This document shows positions 45,704 to 56,678 of a stretch of DNA of 64,000 nucleotides, in pieces. This DNA comes from Glebionis coronaria (taxonomy: Eukaryota > Streptophyta > Magnoliopsida > Asterales > Asteraceae), in assembly GCA_025667525.1 (NCBI GenBank), contig CM046876.1, forward strand, positions 23,709,224 through 23,773,223, read 5' to 3'. Position 1 is the stretch's first letter, and each line of letters begins with the position of its first letter. The notes under the pieces were generated by a model. That model ran no database searches and was not told the DNA's origin. It saw only the letters and a list, made by a program, of their open reading frames with translations. The position numbers were made by a program, and so were the translations under genes.

Positions 45704-46255
45704 AATCCTTCATTAGGAGGTGTTAGTTAGATTTTTAGTTAGTGGTAGGAGTAGATTAAATTACTTTCTCTCTCTAGATTTACTTTCATGTTTTTAAGCT
45801 TTTTATATTAATCTTGTATTTGAATCATTAATCTTCATCTTAATTTCAAGCTTTTCATAATCATTCTCATTCTACCTTTCTTGTTTTTTTTAAATCTATT
45901 GTTTTGTTTTCATAATCATGTGGTTTGTTTAATCTTTATGCTTATTTGTTTATTGATGTGCTTATTCCATTGTTCTTATTGATTTTCATATGTTTTATTG
46001 TTTTAGCTTATTGTCTTATTGCTTATTGTGTGTTTTTCTTATTTTTGATTAAGTGATTTTAATAGTTTTATCTTTTAAAAGTTGATTTTTAATATTTAGA
46101 TTATTTAGTATTTTTTAAAGTTTTTGATTTGTGGCTTATTAGCTTTTTCTAAAAGTTAGTTTAGTTTAAGTTTTGGTAAGTGCTTATTTAGTTTTTGCTT
46201 ATTTTTGTTTAATCCGGGTTTTAAAACCCTTATCACGAATTGCTTGCAAACTTTT

Positions 46256-46735
46256 ATTCCGACTTAGTTTAATTTTGTAGTATTCCGAATTAAGTGATTT
46301 TGTTGAATCAAGTATTCTGAATTAGTTTGGAAGTTAATTATTCCGGATTAGTACTTGTCTAGGATTCCGAACTGTGTGCATGCTAGGTATTCCGAATTGT
46401 GTATCAAAGCCATATTCCGGATTACATGCAATTGTGGATTCCGGATTGTGTCGATTTCAAGATTCCGGATAAGGTCTAGTTTCATTTATTCCGGATTTAG
46501 TTCAAAAGCTGGATTCCGGATTAGCCACAAACACCACATTCCGGATTGTAAAACTGACTTGCATTCCGGATTACATATTGACTACGGATTTCGGATTGTG
46601 TTGAGCATTCGGATTCCGGATTGTGTAGTGCATTTATATTTCGAATTACATGAAGGTTTGGATTCCGAATTAGTTAAGTTTGTGGGATTCCGACTTATGT
46701 TTAGCTTATAGATTCCGACTTATGTTTTGTGTTAG
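46256..46735. repeat. ~25-bp minisatellite headed by ATTCCGGATT
   Basis: About 19 units, each starting ATTCCGGATT or a variant (ATTCCGAATT, ATTCCGACTT) followed by ~15 variable bases, mostly 24-26 bases long. Because the period is not a multiple of three, the 118-codon frame across it is not a protein repeat. Confidence 0.92.
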
Positions 46736-47046
46736 TTTGCCGAATTGTTTTATTTTTAAAATTTTAATTTTTTCCGCCAATTTTCTCAAACTTTATTTTT
46801 AAGTTGTTTCGTCTTATTTTATTTTCAAGTTTACTTCTTTATAAAGTTTTAATCTTTAAAGTTTACATTTTATTTTAAGTTTTAAATTTGCTTAATTTCT
46901 TTTATATTTTGTCATTTACTTTTAAAGTTTTAATTTTTATTTTAAAATAGCTCAACGACATTTGTTTTTTACACCAAGAACAACTGAGTCGCACTTTTAA
47001 CCGTGATCAATTCCATTAGACATAATCAAGAACAATTTTTTAGTTA

Positions 47047-48140
47047 TTAATACTCCTCCTCATACTCGGGTTCTTCATCATAAACTGCGACTTCTTCGTA
47101 ATCATCATAATCCACATCATCTTCTTTCTCAGGTTCAACAAATAACTGTCTCTTCCCAGCTTTCTTATACTCCGACTGTCGGTGACCAGGTTCACCACAT
47201 TTAAAGCACTTCAATCCGCTACTACCGGTCAATCTAGGAAACGCTCCAATATTGCTACCAACTGCCTTAGCCTGATTCGGAGTAAAAACGAGATGTCGTG
47301 TTGCCTGAACCAAAAGCACTTGTTATTGCAGGAGAAGACGAATTTCCCACTCGTCGATTCTGCTTCTGAAAAGTTAATGGACGGTGATATGCATCAAAAA
47401 GTGTCAATGGGTCAAACATGTTAACAGAATCCATGATTTGGACTCTTGATCCACTAATGTATTAAGAGACAAGCTGACCTTCTGTCTCTTGAATGTCATT
47501 TCTTGCAATTAGTTGGTAAAATTCGGTTGTATAATCATCAACAGACTTGGCCTCTTGTTTCAGATTTTGTAACCGCTGGTACATCATACGCTGGTAGTTA
47601 TTAGAAATAAAGTTATCCCTCATGACCTTCTTTATCTTCTGCCAACTCGTGATCTTTGACTTCCCAACTTTATCCCTCGTCAGTTTCAATTGTTGACACC
47701 ACGCGGATGCCCTACCACGTAGCTTGGTAGCGATCAACGAAACCCTTTTGTTTTTGGAACTTCTTTGAATTCAAATACATGTTCAACAGACAAGCCAATC
47801 AATGAACTCATCAGGCTTCAAAGTGTCCCCATTAAATTAAATAATATTAACCATCATTCTAGTCTCCCAACGCCTATCATTATCCCCCTTCGATCTCTCG
47901 TTCGTCTCCCTACTAATTGTTCATCAACAGACAAACCACCGCCAAACGGGTTTTCTTCTAGATCTTCATCTTCACCCTCGTGACGACGATTACGAGGCCT
48001 CCTATTTTTCATCAATTTTTTCATCTGTTCAGTCAATTGATCAACGAATAGCTCGAGTCGCTCCTCCATTCTGTCCATAATACGCTGCTCAAATTCATGT
48101 TATTCACTTCCTGAATATTCCTAGTTTTCCTTGGAGGCAT
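47047..48140 (-). pseudogene. gypsy gag with CCHC zinc knuckle
   Basis: From the 5' side: an MPPRKTRN start at about 48140, then frame 47854-48078 (MDRMEERLELFVDQLTEQM, coiled and acidic/basic). Frame 47462-47737 is the retrotransposon gag domain (LRGRASAWCQQLKL, YQRLQNLKQEAKSVDDYTTEF). Frame 47047-47319 has CFKCGEPGHRQSEY, a CCHC knuckle whose last Cys is Tyr, and an acidic tail ending at the insertion edge. The frames are offset by frameshifts. Confidence 0.9.
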
Positions 48141-48155
48141 CTTGTAGAAACTTTA

Positions 48156-48170
48156 GCTCTTGATATCAAC
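48156..48170 (-). promoter_or_regulatory. gypsy primer binding site
   Basis: GCTCTTGATATCAAC just left of the 5' LTR reads GTTGATATCAAGAGC on the minus strand, a degraded form of the tRNA-Met complement TGGTATCAGAGC. Confidence 0.65.
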
Positions 48171-48636
48171 TGATGTAGACTAGAAACAAGATAAATAAAT
48201 TGGATATGTTGATTCCAATGAATACCATAAATAATTCTTCCATCAATCGTAGATTCTACTGAATACTGATTATTAGAGGAAAAACTTTGGCAAACAACGG
48301 CCAATGGTTTAACTTTTATTAAATTTATAACTATCCTGCTAGGGTTACAACAGATTGTTTAAATAGAAACATCAAATTAAAAAACCCCTAAAACACCAAC
48401 GGGTTGGACCATAGCCCACAGACAAAGTCCAACAGATTCTAGAAAAAACAAAAAAAATGTAAATAAAGCTGGTTACAGCTGCATTCCTCTCGTTTTTACG
48501 GACGTTTTGAAAGGCCGTAGGCCTTCTAACTCCTCCCGCAGCCCAAGTTATACCCATTTTACTAAACTCTTTTTCGTCACACGACTGGGTCTCCAAGAGC
48601 ATGTCAATCCGTTCTTTGATGCTCGAATCTCCATCA
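48171..48636 (-). repeat. gypsy 5' LTR
   Basis: 466 bases, matching 40528-41039 but lacking ~45 bases of it (the GGATTGTCGGGTCTCG region) and differing at many positions. Confidence 0.9.
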
Positions 48637-48641
48637 AAGTG

Positions 48642-49040
48642 TATGTATAAAATATTCAAATCTCGTAAATTAGTCGACCAATATATCAGAAACCATGTTT
48701 AAAAAATAGTCTTAACTCCTCAAAGTTTAAGCTATGATTGTTATGCATGCATGTAACTTGCAAGTGTGTTTACTCATGTTTTCTTCACTCATAAGGTTTC
48801 CAATTTCCATAACATCTTTTAGGACAAGATCCACTTACCTAGCCGACTTAACCGATTTTAAGTTCCTTCCTAAACTGTTTCATAGTATTTTCAATCAATT
48901 CATAAAAAATTTATAAAAAATCGAGATCAACCTCAAGTGAATAAAAAGACAAGAGGAATAAAAAGATTTTCAAGCTTCATAATCTGATTTGATTCGAAGG
49001 TTCTTCGTGGTTGATCCTAATATAATACTAGGGTTTCGCT
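48642..49040. other. upstream region of the EXPP1-like gene
   Basis: About 400 bases of AT-rich DNA between the gypsy element and the next start codon. The promoter must lie here or reach into the LTR; no core element is obvious. Confidence 0.45.
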
Positions 49041-50079
49041 ATGGCTGCATATAGGATCACCTTTTCAGCAATGATTATCGTGATGGTGATCGGGGTAAAT
49101 TCCGTAGACACTAATACCGTGTTTAATCCATGTTCAGATACAAAAATCCAAAGATGGGATGGATTCACCTTTGGACTCGCGTTTTCTTCAAAAGATTCGT
49201 TCTTTTCCGACCAAGTTCAGCTTTCACCGTGTGATGGTCGTCTATCTCTTGGTGGAACCAATGCTCGACTCTCAGTTTTTAGGCCAAAAGTCGACGAGCT
49301 CACTTATCTTACCGTCAATACCTCCGACTTTGATCCGGTAAGTCTTACATTAAAATTTGGCATAATTTCATAAATTATCACTAGCATACATTGTTCATAA
49401 CACCTCTATTCGTGTTGTTTGAGTTACTAAACGCTTTACGTATACATTTACATCCGTTCTTTTTCTCAATGTGTTGTATAGTGCAACATTTGAGAACATA
49501 TGCATACGAGTATACGACTACATTGACAGAACAATTTGTATAACGATGAGTACACTACTGTTTTTTGACAAATTTTGTATACTTTACAGGCAAAAGCTGG
49601 TGGGTACATGGTTGCATTTGCTGGAAGACAATATGCAGCAAGATCAATACCTACTTTGGTTGCTGATAAATCAAATATCATTACAAGTTTCACTTTGGTA
49701 ATATATATCATTATAACACAACATTTTTATTCATTTAAACATATTTTGATCACTTAGTCTAATCATTTTTCACTTTTGAAAGGTTCTTGAGTTCCAAGAA
49801 GGCAGGCTTGTAAACTTATACTGGAAGAAATATGGGTGTAAATCGTGTGGAGAAACATCGGCGGGTGTGTGCCTCAACAATCAAGAATGTGCTACGCCTG
49901 TGGATAAATGCAAGACTAATGGTGGATCGGTTGATTGCAACATTAGCATACAGTTAGCGTTCTCGGGTACAGACAAGACGTTAGAAGCTCTTAACTCGTG
50001 GTATGAGGTCGAAAAGCTTAGGCAGTATTCACTAGTTGGGCTGTATCAAAACATCAATGACATGGTTATTGGTAAATAG
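49041..50079 (+). CDS. EXPP1-like secreted protein (3 exons, 233 aa)
   Basis: Exons at 49041-49337, 49590-49697 and 49783-50079, all phase 0 with GT-AG introns, give 233 residues. The start MAAYRITFSAMIIVMVIGVN is a signal peptide. The mature part has the plant EXPP1 family signatures: NPCSDTKIQRWDGFTFGLAF, QLSPCDGRLSL, FRPKVDEL, GGYMVAFAGRQYAARS, then NLYWKKYGCKSC with a Cys-rich middle (CGET..VCLNNQECA..DKC..VDCN) and LAFSGTDKT..LNSWYEV. The Cys pattern implies disulphides and an extracellular or wall location. The molecular function is not known for the family. The frame is complete and looks functional. Confidence 0.92.
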
Positions 50080-50219
50080 AAGTGTATGTATAGGGTTATA
50101 ATAACATATACATCTAGTTCATTGTACTAACAAAAGTACTCTATGGTAACTATGAGTTTGTTAAGAATGATTTTTATTACCATTATTATGGCAGGCTTAA
50201 CAATAATTGCTCAATGTTT
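50080..50219. other. 3' flank of the EXPP1-like gene
   Basis: Short AT-rich 3' region; no discrete feature called. Confidence 0.4.
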
Positions 50220-51420
50220 TAAAAACCTAGTTTTCTTATTGATCCGGGTCCCGGCCGAGTCGTAAGTTCACCAGTTCGACCGGCCATGGAGGTCTATATG
50301 TGCCAACTGCAGACTATCTAAAATGGTAGTCGCCCAAATTTGTCGGCTTTACAATATAGTTGTTGTCCAAACATCTCTTAAACTCAATCCAAACAGCCCT
50401 AAATACGCCCAAACAACCGTCTACTACACCTATCCAAACAATCACTCAGCATGTCAAAAAGCTCTTAAACATTGCAAGTTAACTAGATCCGTGCATAGCG
50501 ATGGAATTTTACAGCGGATGGATAGTTGTTGTGATTAAAAAAAGTTTACGGGTTATAAACGAAAAATAATAAAAGTTTGCAGATTTGGGGCTTAAACATA
50601 TACTAGACGATTACCCGCGCATAGCAGCGGAATTACCTAAATACATGTTATTAATGATATGCTAATTGATTCGATGGTCGAACGCGTGACCCAATAATTG
50701 CCTAGCGATAGATAGTTAATGATTTATTAATTCACCCGATGGTCGAATCAGTAACCCGGTGACTCGTCCGGGTTGAACCGGTAGGCGAGCCTTTTCCCAT
50801 AGACTCGATCGGGTTGACTCGGTGGTCGAACCCGTGTCCCGGTGGTTGAACCCGTGACCCGGTGACTCGATAGGATTGACCCGGTGGTCGAAACCGGTGA
50901 CCCGGTGGCTCGACAGGATTAACCCAGTTGTCGAACCCGTGACCCGGTGACTCGATCGGGTTAACCCGATGGTCGAACCCGTGACTCGAAAAGATTGGCT
51001 CGATGGCCGAACCCGTTACCCGGTGACTCAATCGGCTTGGTCCGATGGTCGATCCGTGACCTGATGACTCAACCGGGTTGACCCGTTGGTGGAACCCGTG
51101 ACCAAGTTACTCGACCGAATTAATCCGGTCGTGGAACCCGTGACCCGGTAACTTATGCAATTGTTTATGGTTTAATTTTTCAACATTTCTTATTTTATCT
51201 AACTTATGTGCATTTAATTTTTCAACAATTTCATAATTAATATCCAACTTCTATGCATTAAATTTTTCAGCAATTCCATAATTAAGTCATTTTTCAACAT
51301 TCAAGATTTTGGGGTTTTTCCTTTATAAGTAGTAGAGATAGTGTTTTGAAACTCGTTGGACCAGCAGGTTCAACGGGTTCGAGCGAAAAACAGGTCAAAT
51401 TAAACCGAATACCAAGTATT
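50220..51420. repeat. repeat-derived block around a GGTTC/ACCGG-rich core
   Basis: Runs from GTTTTAAAAACC-type sequence and GATCCGGGTCCCGGCC near 50220 to a GTTTTGAAACTCGTTGGACC / GGTTCAACGGGTTCGAG stretch near 51390. The two edges share the theme 'TTTAAAAC/TTTGAAAC then CCGGTT/GGTTCAACGG', suggesting one repetitive element, but I could not define ends or a duplication. Confidence 0.45.
50759..51150. repeat. ~42-bp GC-rich minisatellite
   Basis: About nine imperfect copies of a ~42-bp unit built around GACTCGATCGGGTTGACCCG then GTGGTCGAACCCGTGACCCG. It is sharply richer in GC than its flanks and yields a proline/histidine-type open frame on the minus strand that is repeat-driven. Confidence 0.92.
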
Positions 51421-51769
51421 AAATGATTAAATCATATTTTTGAATCTCGATTAGACTCGCCGGGTTTAAATTGATCTAGGTAAACTCGGTTTTTAACCGG
51501 TTGAACCACGTAAAAAGAATGCCACGATGGATATGATACTTTGCCATGTAGGCATCCCACATCAGATTTTTCATAATCTGCATGGACTTCCCTTGATTCA
51601 ATTGAATCACCAACAAACAACAACAAAAATCACCAAATTAACCTATGCATTCAATCATATGATCATCTCTATTTTTCCTTAACCTCGTAATTACAGATTT
51701 ATTTGAAACACAAATAAATCCGCGCGTGTGTCATGTCTACGTAGGGTTTTAATTTAAATTCGTTATAAA
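51421..51769. other. upstream region of the sorting nexin gene
   Basis: About 350 AT-rich bases before the start codon; no core promoter element clear enough to call. Confidence 0.4.
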
Positions 51770-54700
51770 ATGGAAACGCTACATGATTTGATCGAAGAAG
51801 CAAAGCTTCGTACAGTATGGTGGGCCGTTTGTATATTCATCGTCACTTACTTCTTAACACGTACGTTCTTGATATTATTCGACGCGTTAGGTTGATTTAT
51901 ATGTGCATATATGTTCTTTATTTTGTATGTTCAAATTTGCCCTAATTTATAATAAGATAGCTTTCATTTTCATTCTATGCTAACATGCATTGTAGGGAAT
52001 TTTGATTAATATTTCCTTAATTTTTTGGTAAAATAATGTTAAGTAGATTGAATTCTAGTTATTAGGCAATGTACATCCGAGTCAAAGACTCGCCCTCTTA
52101 GAGTAGTAACCTCAATAGTGAAAAATTTAGCGTTATGTTATGAGGTTTGGGCTTATTGAAATTATCCGGGGAGGATGAGTCTTTTCACTAGATGTTAGTG
52201 GCCTAACCGGAGTATCCCATGGCTGTTTAGGAATTGTGATTATTTTCTTGCAAAGTCCCCCTTCCGAACCAACTGAGTACTATTTATGGATGGCCTTAAA
52301 TAGTGTTAGATTTCCTTACACGCGAATCTTGATTAGTTAGTTCTTAAATTTGGATGTTTTTGCCCTAATTTTAAATAAATTGGACTTACGTTGTGTTGGA
52401 TGTGTCTATGTACTGATTAGTTAATCGTGATATTGTTACAGACACCAGTAAATCAATGTGGTTGAATGTTCCTATAGCAATACTACTAGTATCAGGTGTT
52501 CATTTTTTGTTAAGTGAAGTTGAATTCCGATGGAAGACAAGAAAACCTATCGGGCAATCATATCTAGCGCATTTAGAGAAGAAACAATTGTCTGTAAAGG
52601 ATTCTCGTCTTACCACATTGCCTCCTCCACCTAAATGGAAGAGGAAGATTGATTCTCCGGTAGTCGAGGCTGCTATTGAGGATTTTGTTAATAAAATATT
52701 GCAAGACTTTGTTCTTGATATGTGGTATTCGGATATAACGCCTGATAAGGAAGCACCACAACTTATACACGGGATTATTATGGATATTGTTGCTGAGATT
52801 TCCACGAGAGCGAAAGACATAAACCTCGTTGACTTGCTAACAAGGTAGGTATTAGACTATTAGCCATTAGGTAAATTTTGGCTCGTATAAGCTCTAACTA
52901 TAAATTAACTGCATTTTTTTGTATTGTTTCAGAGATGTAGTTGATCTAGTAGGTGATCATTTGGAGCTTTTCAGGAAAAATCAGGCTGATATTGGTAGGG
53001 ACGTTATGGTAACACTTTCTTCCGAAGAAAGAGATGAAAGGTTGAAACGTCATCTTATGGCTTCTAAGGAGCTTCATCCGGCGTGTATATCTTCCGAGAG
53101 TGAGTACAAGGTGTGAGGGGGGAGTTCTAATGTAAGATTATTTGTGTGTCATTACTATTCTTTGAATGTTATCTAATGGTTCTTATTTTGTAGTTTCTTA
53201 AGCGAGTGATGGGGGCAGTTTTGGCTGCTGTCCTTAAACCACGAGAAGCGCAATGCCCTATAGTTCGATGCATTATGCGAGAGCTTTTAACATGCTTGGT
53301 AATGGAACCTGTAATGAAATTTGCAAGTCCCGGGTGAGTCCCTCAGAATAAAGCTCTTATTGTACAATATTTAGCATCTGTTATTTATTAGGAGCCTTTG
53401 AAAGGCCGGGTTGTTTATGTTATGCATGTTGATTTGAATACTCATTTAGCGCCTGCTTACAGGCAAATCAATGAGTTGATCGAGGGAATTTTCCTCGCCA
53501 ACAATAACAAGGGAGACAATGAAGCAGGAGATGATCAGTCAACTAACGTCACTGGTCAAACTCAGAACCAACCCGTTGCTTCAAACCCTGAAAAGTCTCA
53601 AGAGTCTACTTCCATGAGAACTGGCTCGTTTCATAATCAAAAGAGCGATACATCTAATGACCAAAAGGAGCCGATCTTATACCCACCTGGCACTACTGCT
53701 AGTGATCCTATTCAAAATAAATCACTGCAGCCACGGTCCTCGAAGTGGGCCCGGGTTCTTGAGTTAGCAACCCAAAGAAGGACCGAAGTTCTTCAGCCAG
53801 AAAATCTTGAAGATATGTGGACCAAAGGAAGAAACTATAAGAAAAAAGCTCAGAAGAAAGCTGCTCAAGGACTTCAACCTTCTATAACTGATGGTTCTGC
53901 AGTACATAGTTTAAATGAAAATTCTAATGACCGACCACAAGAGCAAAATCTTGACACTGATCAAAGCAAGACATCCGATCTTTCTGAGTTAGTTGATGAA
54001 AGTTCCAATATTGTTAGTGGAAGTAACCTTACGTCGGAAAAATCTAATAGTTCATCTGATCTGAACTTACAAAACCAAAGTGAAACTGCATGTCCAACCC
54101 AAGCTGGTGGGTCAGTCATCTCAGAGTTTTACAGTGCGGATGTCGGTGGAGACAACGATTTACATAATTTTAATGTCCCATCTGATAAAGCAATACGCAC
54201 TGAAGGGCCTGTCCCCAAGCTTAGGTGTCGGGTAGGATCTGTTATCTGTATATTCGACTATTATATAACTAAAAAATACTGATTGTGATGCTATATATAT
54301 TCTACAGGTTCTAGGAGCATACTTTGAGACTCTTGACTCGAAATCCTTTGCAGTTTATTCGATTGGTGTGACGGATGTTGATAACAACACTTGGTTTGTG
54401 AAAAGAAGGTCTTGTTTCTGAGCTCTTTAAGTAACCATTTTGTTAGTTCTTAATATAAATTTGATTGATCAATTTATATTTTGTCAACAGATATAGGAAT
54501 TTTGAGAGATTGCACCGCCATCTTAAGGACATTCCCAATTACACGTCACAATTACCTCCTAAAAGGATATTTTCGTCTAGTACAGAAGATGCGTTTGTTC
54601 GTCAACGCTGCATACAGCTTGATAGATATCTGCAAGTATGGCGCCGCATATAACTCCTAATATGGCTTTTCAAAGAGAAAATTGTATAACTGAACAATGT

Positions 54701-56678
54701 TGTATTTTCAGGACCTATTGTCTATACCTAATATCGCCGAGCAACATGAAGTTTGGGACTTCCTAAGCATGTCTTCGAAGGTGCCCCTCTTTCTATACTT
54801 TTTTCTTCACCTTATAATAAGGATAAGTACATTCTAAAGGGATATTATTATTATTTCAGAGCTACTCTTTTGGAAGGTCATCATCGGTAGTAAGAACCTT
54901 AGCAGGTATGTTGGTATTCCTGAAGGGCGTATTTTTTCGTTAACCAACTTATTTATGCAAATAGCGTTATCTATATGAGTATCTGGAATTTATTATTTTT
55001 GGTTGACAGTCAATGTAGATGATGCTATGGATGATATAGTACGTCAGTTCAAAGGAGTTTCAGATGGGCTAATGCGGAAAGTTGCTGGCCCAGTTTCCCC
55101 TTCTGAATCTTCGGCTGCAGTATTTAACAGAAAAATGTCATTTAAGGGTGATGAAGCCATTTCAGTTACAAAGCGAACTTCCTCGGATGTTGGTAACAGT
55201 TTTTCTAACAACGAGGATGGTGAAAAAGATGCACATGAGGAAGTGGGGGTCGTTGCACAAGCTAATGAGCGAAATTTGGACAAGTTGAACTCAAAAGGAT
55301 TTGCTAAAAGTGATGAACAGAATAAGAATATTGCAGAGGCGCGGTCTGAAATACTCAGTATGGGAGCTAATCTTGCTTCAACGCCTGGTCTTAAGGAAGA
55401 TCCACTTGGTGTCCCAGCAGAGGTAAATCTTATGTTATGTTAAAGTCGAATTAGTAGATGGTAGTTAATTGTAGTTTTCTTCCTTGCTCATATGTTTCTT
55501 AACACATTGCAAACGTTTGAGGTCACGTGTATGTTTTTTGAGTCCATATTTCGCGCTAGCTTTTTCAAATAACCTTTTGTTCGCTTTCAAAACTCCATAT
55601 CAGTGCCACATTAAACACATGTCAACATGGTCAGACTATATTAAAGACACGGTCTAAAGTGTGTAACTGTGTAATATAAACCAGTTAAAGAAAGCATCTC
55701 GATTTTTTCATAGTTCATGGAATATGATTTTTCTTTATGTAGTGGACGCCGCCTAATGTAAGTGTTCCGTTGCTAAATTTAGTGGACACGATATTTCAAC
55801 TCAACAGAAGAGGCTGGCTAAGGTTTGCTATTTACCACATTATTCGCAGCAGATATCAATTGTGATAGGCAGTTTGAGTCTTGTAAACTTTGTTTTTATA
55901 CAGACGGCAGGTGTTTTGGATGTCGAAGCAGATCTTACAGCTAATGATGGAAGATGCAATTGATGATTGGCTTGTAAGGCAAATTCATTGGCTCAGAAGA
56001 GAAAATGTTGTTGCTCAAGGGGTTCGTTATCTCCAAGATGTAAGTTTAATGCATCATGTCGTCTGTGTAGAAAACTTAATACCGTATTAAATATGGCACC
56101 GAGTTTCAAAAGTTCTATCTTTTGTAAGGTTCTTTGGCCAGAAGGCATCTTCTTTCTGAAGCTGAGAGCAAATCAAGCGGATTCTTCTCAGTCAAATGAA
56201 GGCAGGGGCAAGACCTCATCTGGCAGTAAAAATACTAAACCAGGGTCATTTGAAGAGCAACTTCAGGCTGTCCGAAGAGCCAGCGAGATCAAGAAGATGA
56301 TATTCAGTGAGTATTGATCGCTTTAAATTTGACACCACAAATTTGTGATACGCGTATTATAAACATGGTGGTTTTCCTTTCAGAGGGAGCACCGACTACT
56401 TTAGTTAGCTTAATCGGAAATAAGCAATACAAACGATCTGCTAAAGATATATATTATTTTCTCCAGGTAAACATACACACCAGTACTAACTATCTAGATT
56501 ATCAATAAAGTGGTAGTCAGGTTCTGTTTCTGGTATTGATTCTAAAAAATTGCAGTCTGCAGTGTGTTTAAAGCAACTTGGGTATGGTTTACTTGAACTT
56601 ATACTCATAACGGTTTTCCCGGAGCTGCAAGAAGTCATAATCAATATTCATGAGAAGAAGAAAGACCTGAAGGTGTAG
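51770..56678 (+). CDS. PXA-PX-Nexin_C sorting nexin-like protein (15 exons, 984 aa)
   Basis: I place exons at 51770-51860, 52442-52844, 52933-53110, 53194-53333, 53463-54231, 54308-54408, 54491-54635, 54712-54780, 54860-54905, 55010-55422, 55743-55822, 55904-56039, 56129-56306, 56384-56466 and 56556-56678. All introns are GT-AG and every phase closes to 984 residues. Two hydrophobic segments (about 15-30 and 40-55) anchor the N-terminus. The PXA domain follows (about 100-290), then a long Ser/Asn/Gln-rich disordered linker. The PX domain (about 525-640) has VKRRYRNFERLHRHLKD and the LPPKRIFSS loop typical of phosphoinositide binding. The Nexin_C domain is at about 850-965 (WLRRQVFWMSKQILQLMMED, then VLWPEGIFF). 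It resembles SNX13/14/25-type proteins without the RGS domain, as is normal in plants. Likely role: tethering or trafficking at endomembrane contacts. It appears intact. Confidence 0.94.

Larger units (their letters stand above)
44248..47049 (+). mobile_element. 2.8-kb insertion with 5-bp duplication, probable LTR-type element
   Basis: ATACT flanks the block on both sides (44243-44247, 47050-47054), and removing block plus one ATACT restores continuous host gypsy coding (…EYEEEY then VSGDMG…). The ends are TAATAAGTG and TAGTTATTA, not TG/CA. A ~452-bp segment starting TAATAAGTGTGAAAA is present twice, at 44248-44698 and 45251-45703, each ending in a TATATATACTCTCCT promoter-like box. The 5-bp duplication and promoter-like boxes suggest an LTR or solo LTR with an internal duplication. 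No protein is encoded. Confidence 0.75.
40528..48636 (-). mobile_element. Ty3/gypsy LTR retrotransposon, decayed
   Basis: LTRs lie at 40528-41039 and 48171-48636. On the minus strand the order is gag, protease, reverse transcriptase, RNase H, integrase, which is the gypsy order. A 2.8-kb insertion (44248-47049) splits gag from protease. Candidate 5-bp duplications are imperfect: AAGTG follows the right LTR (48637-48641) and also occurs at 40525-40529, overlapping the left LTR start by two bases. Many stops and frameshifts make it inactive. The reverse transcriptase style resembles chromoviruses such as Reina, a tentative placement. Confidence 0.92.

Noticed and set aside
46355..46711. 118-codon plus-strand frame considered as a repeat protein
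   Set aside because: The repeat period is about 25 bases, not a multiple of three, so the peptide is not periodic and the frame is accidental.
50732..51031. 99-codon minus-strand frame rich in Pro, His and Gly
   Set aside because: It is a product of the 42-bp minisatellite; no start context, domain or conservation is visible.
53398..53462. Plus-strand open frame extended upstream of the sorting nexin exon 5
   Set aside because: An AG acceptor at 53461-53462 gives the family sequence (…SPG then QINELIE) with correct phase; the upstream part reads as intron and does not match the family.
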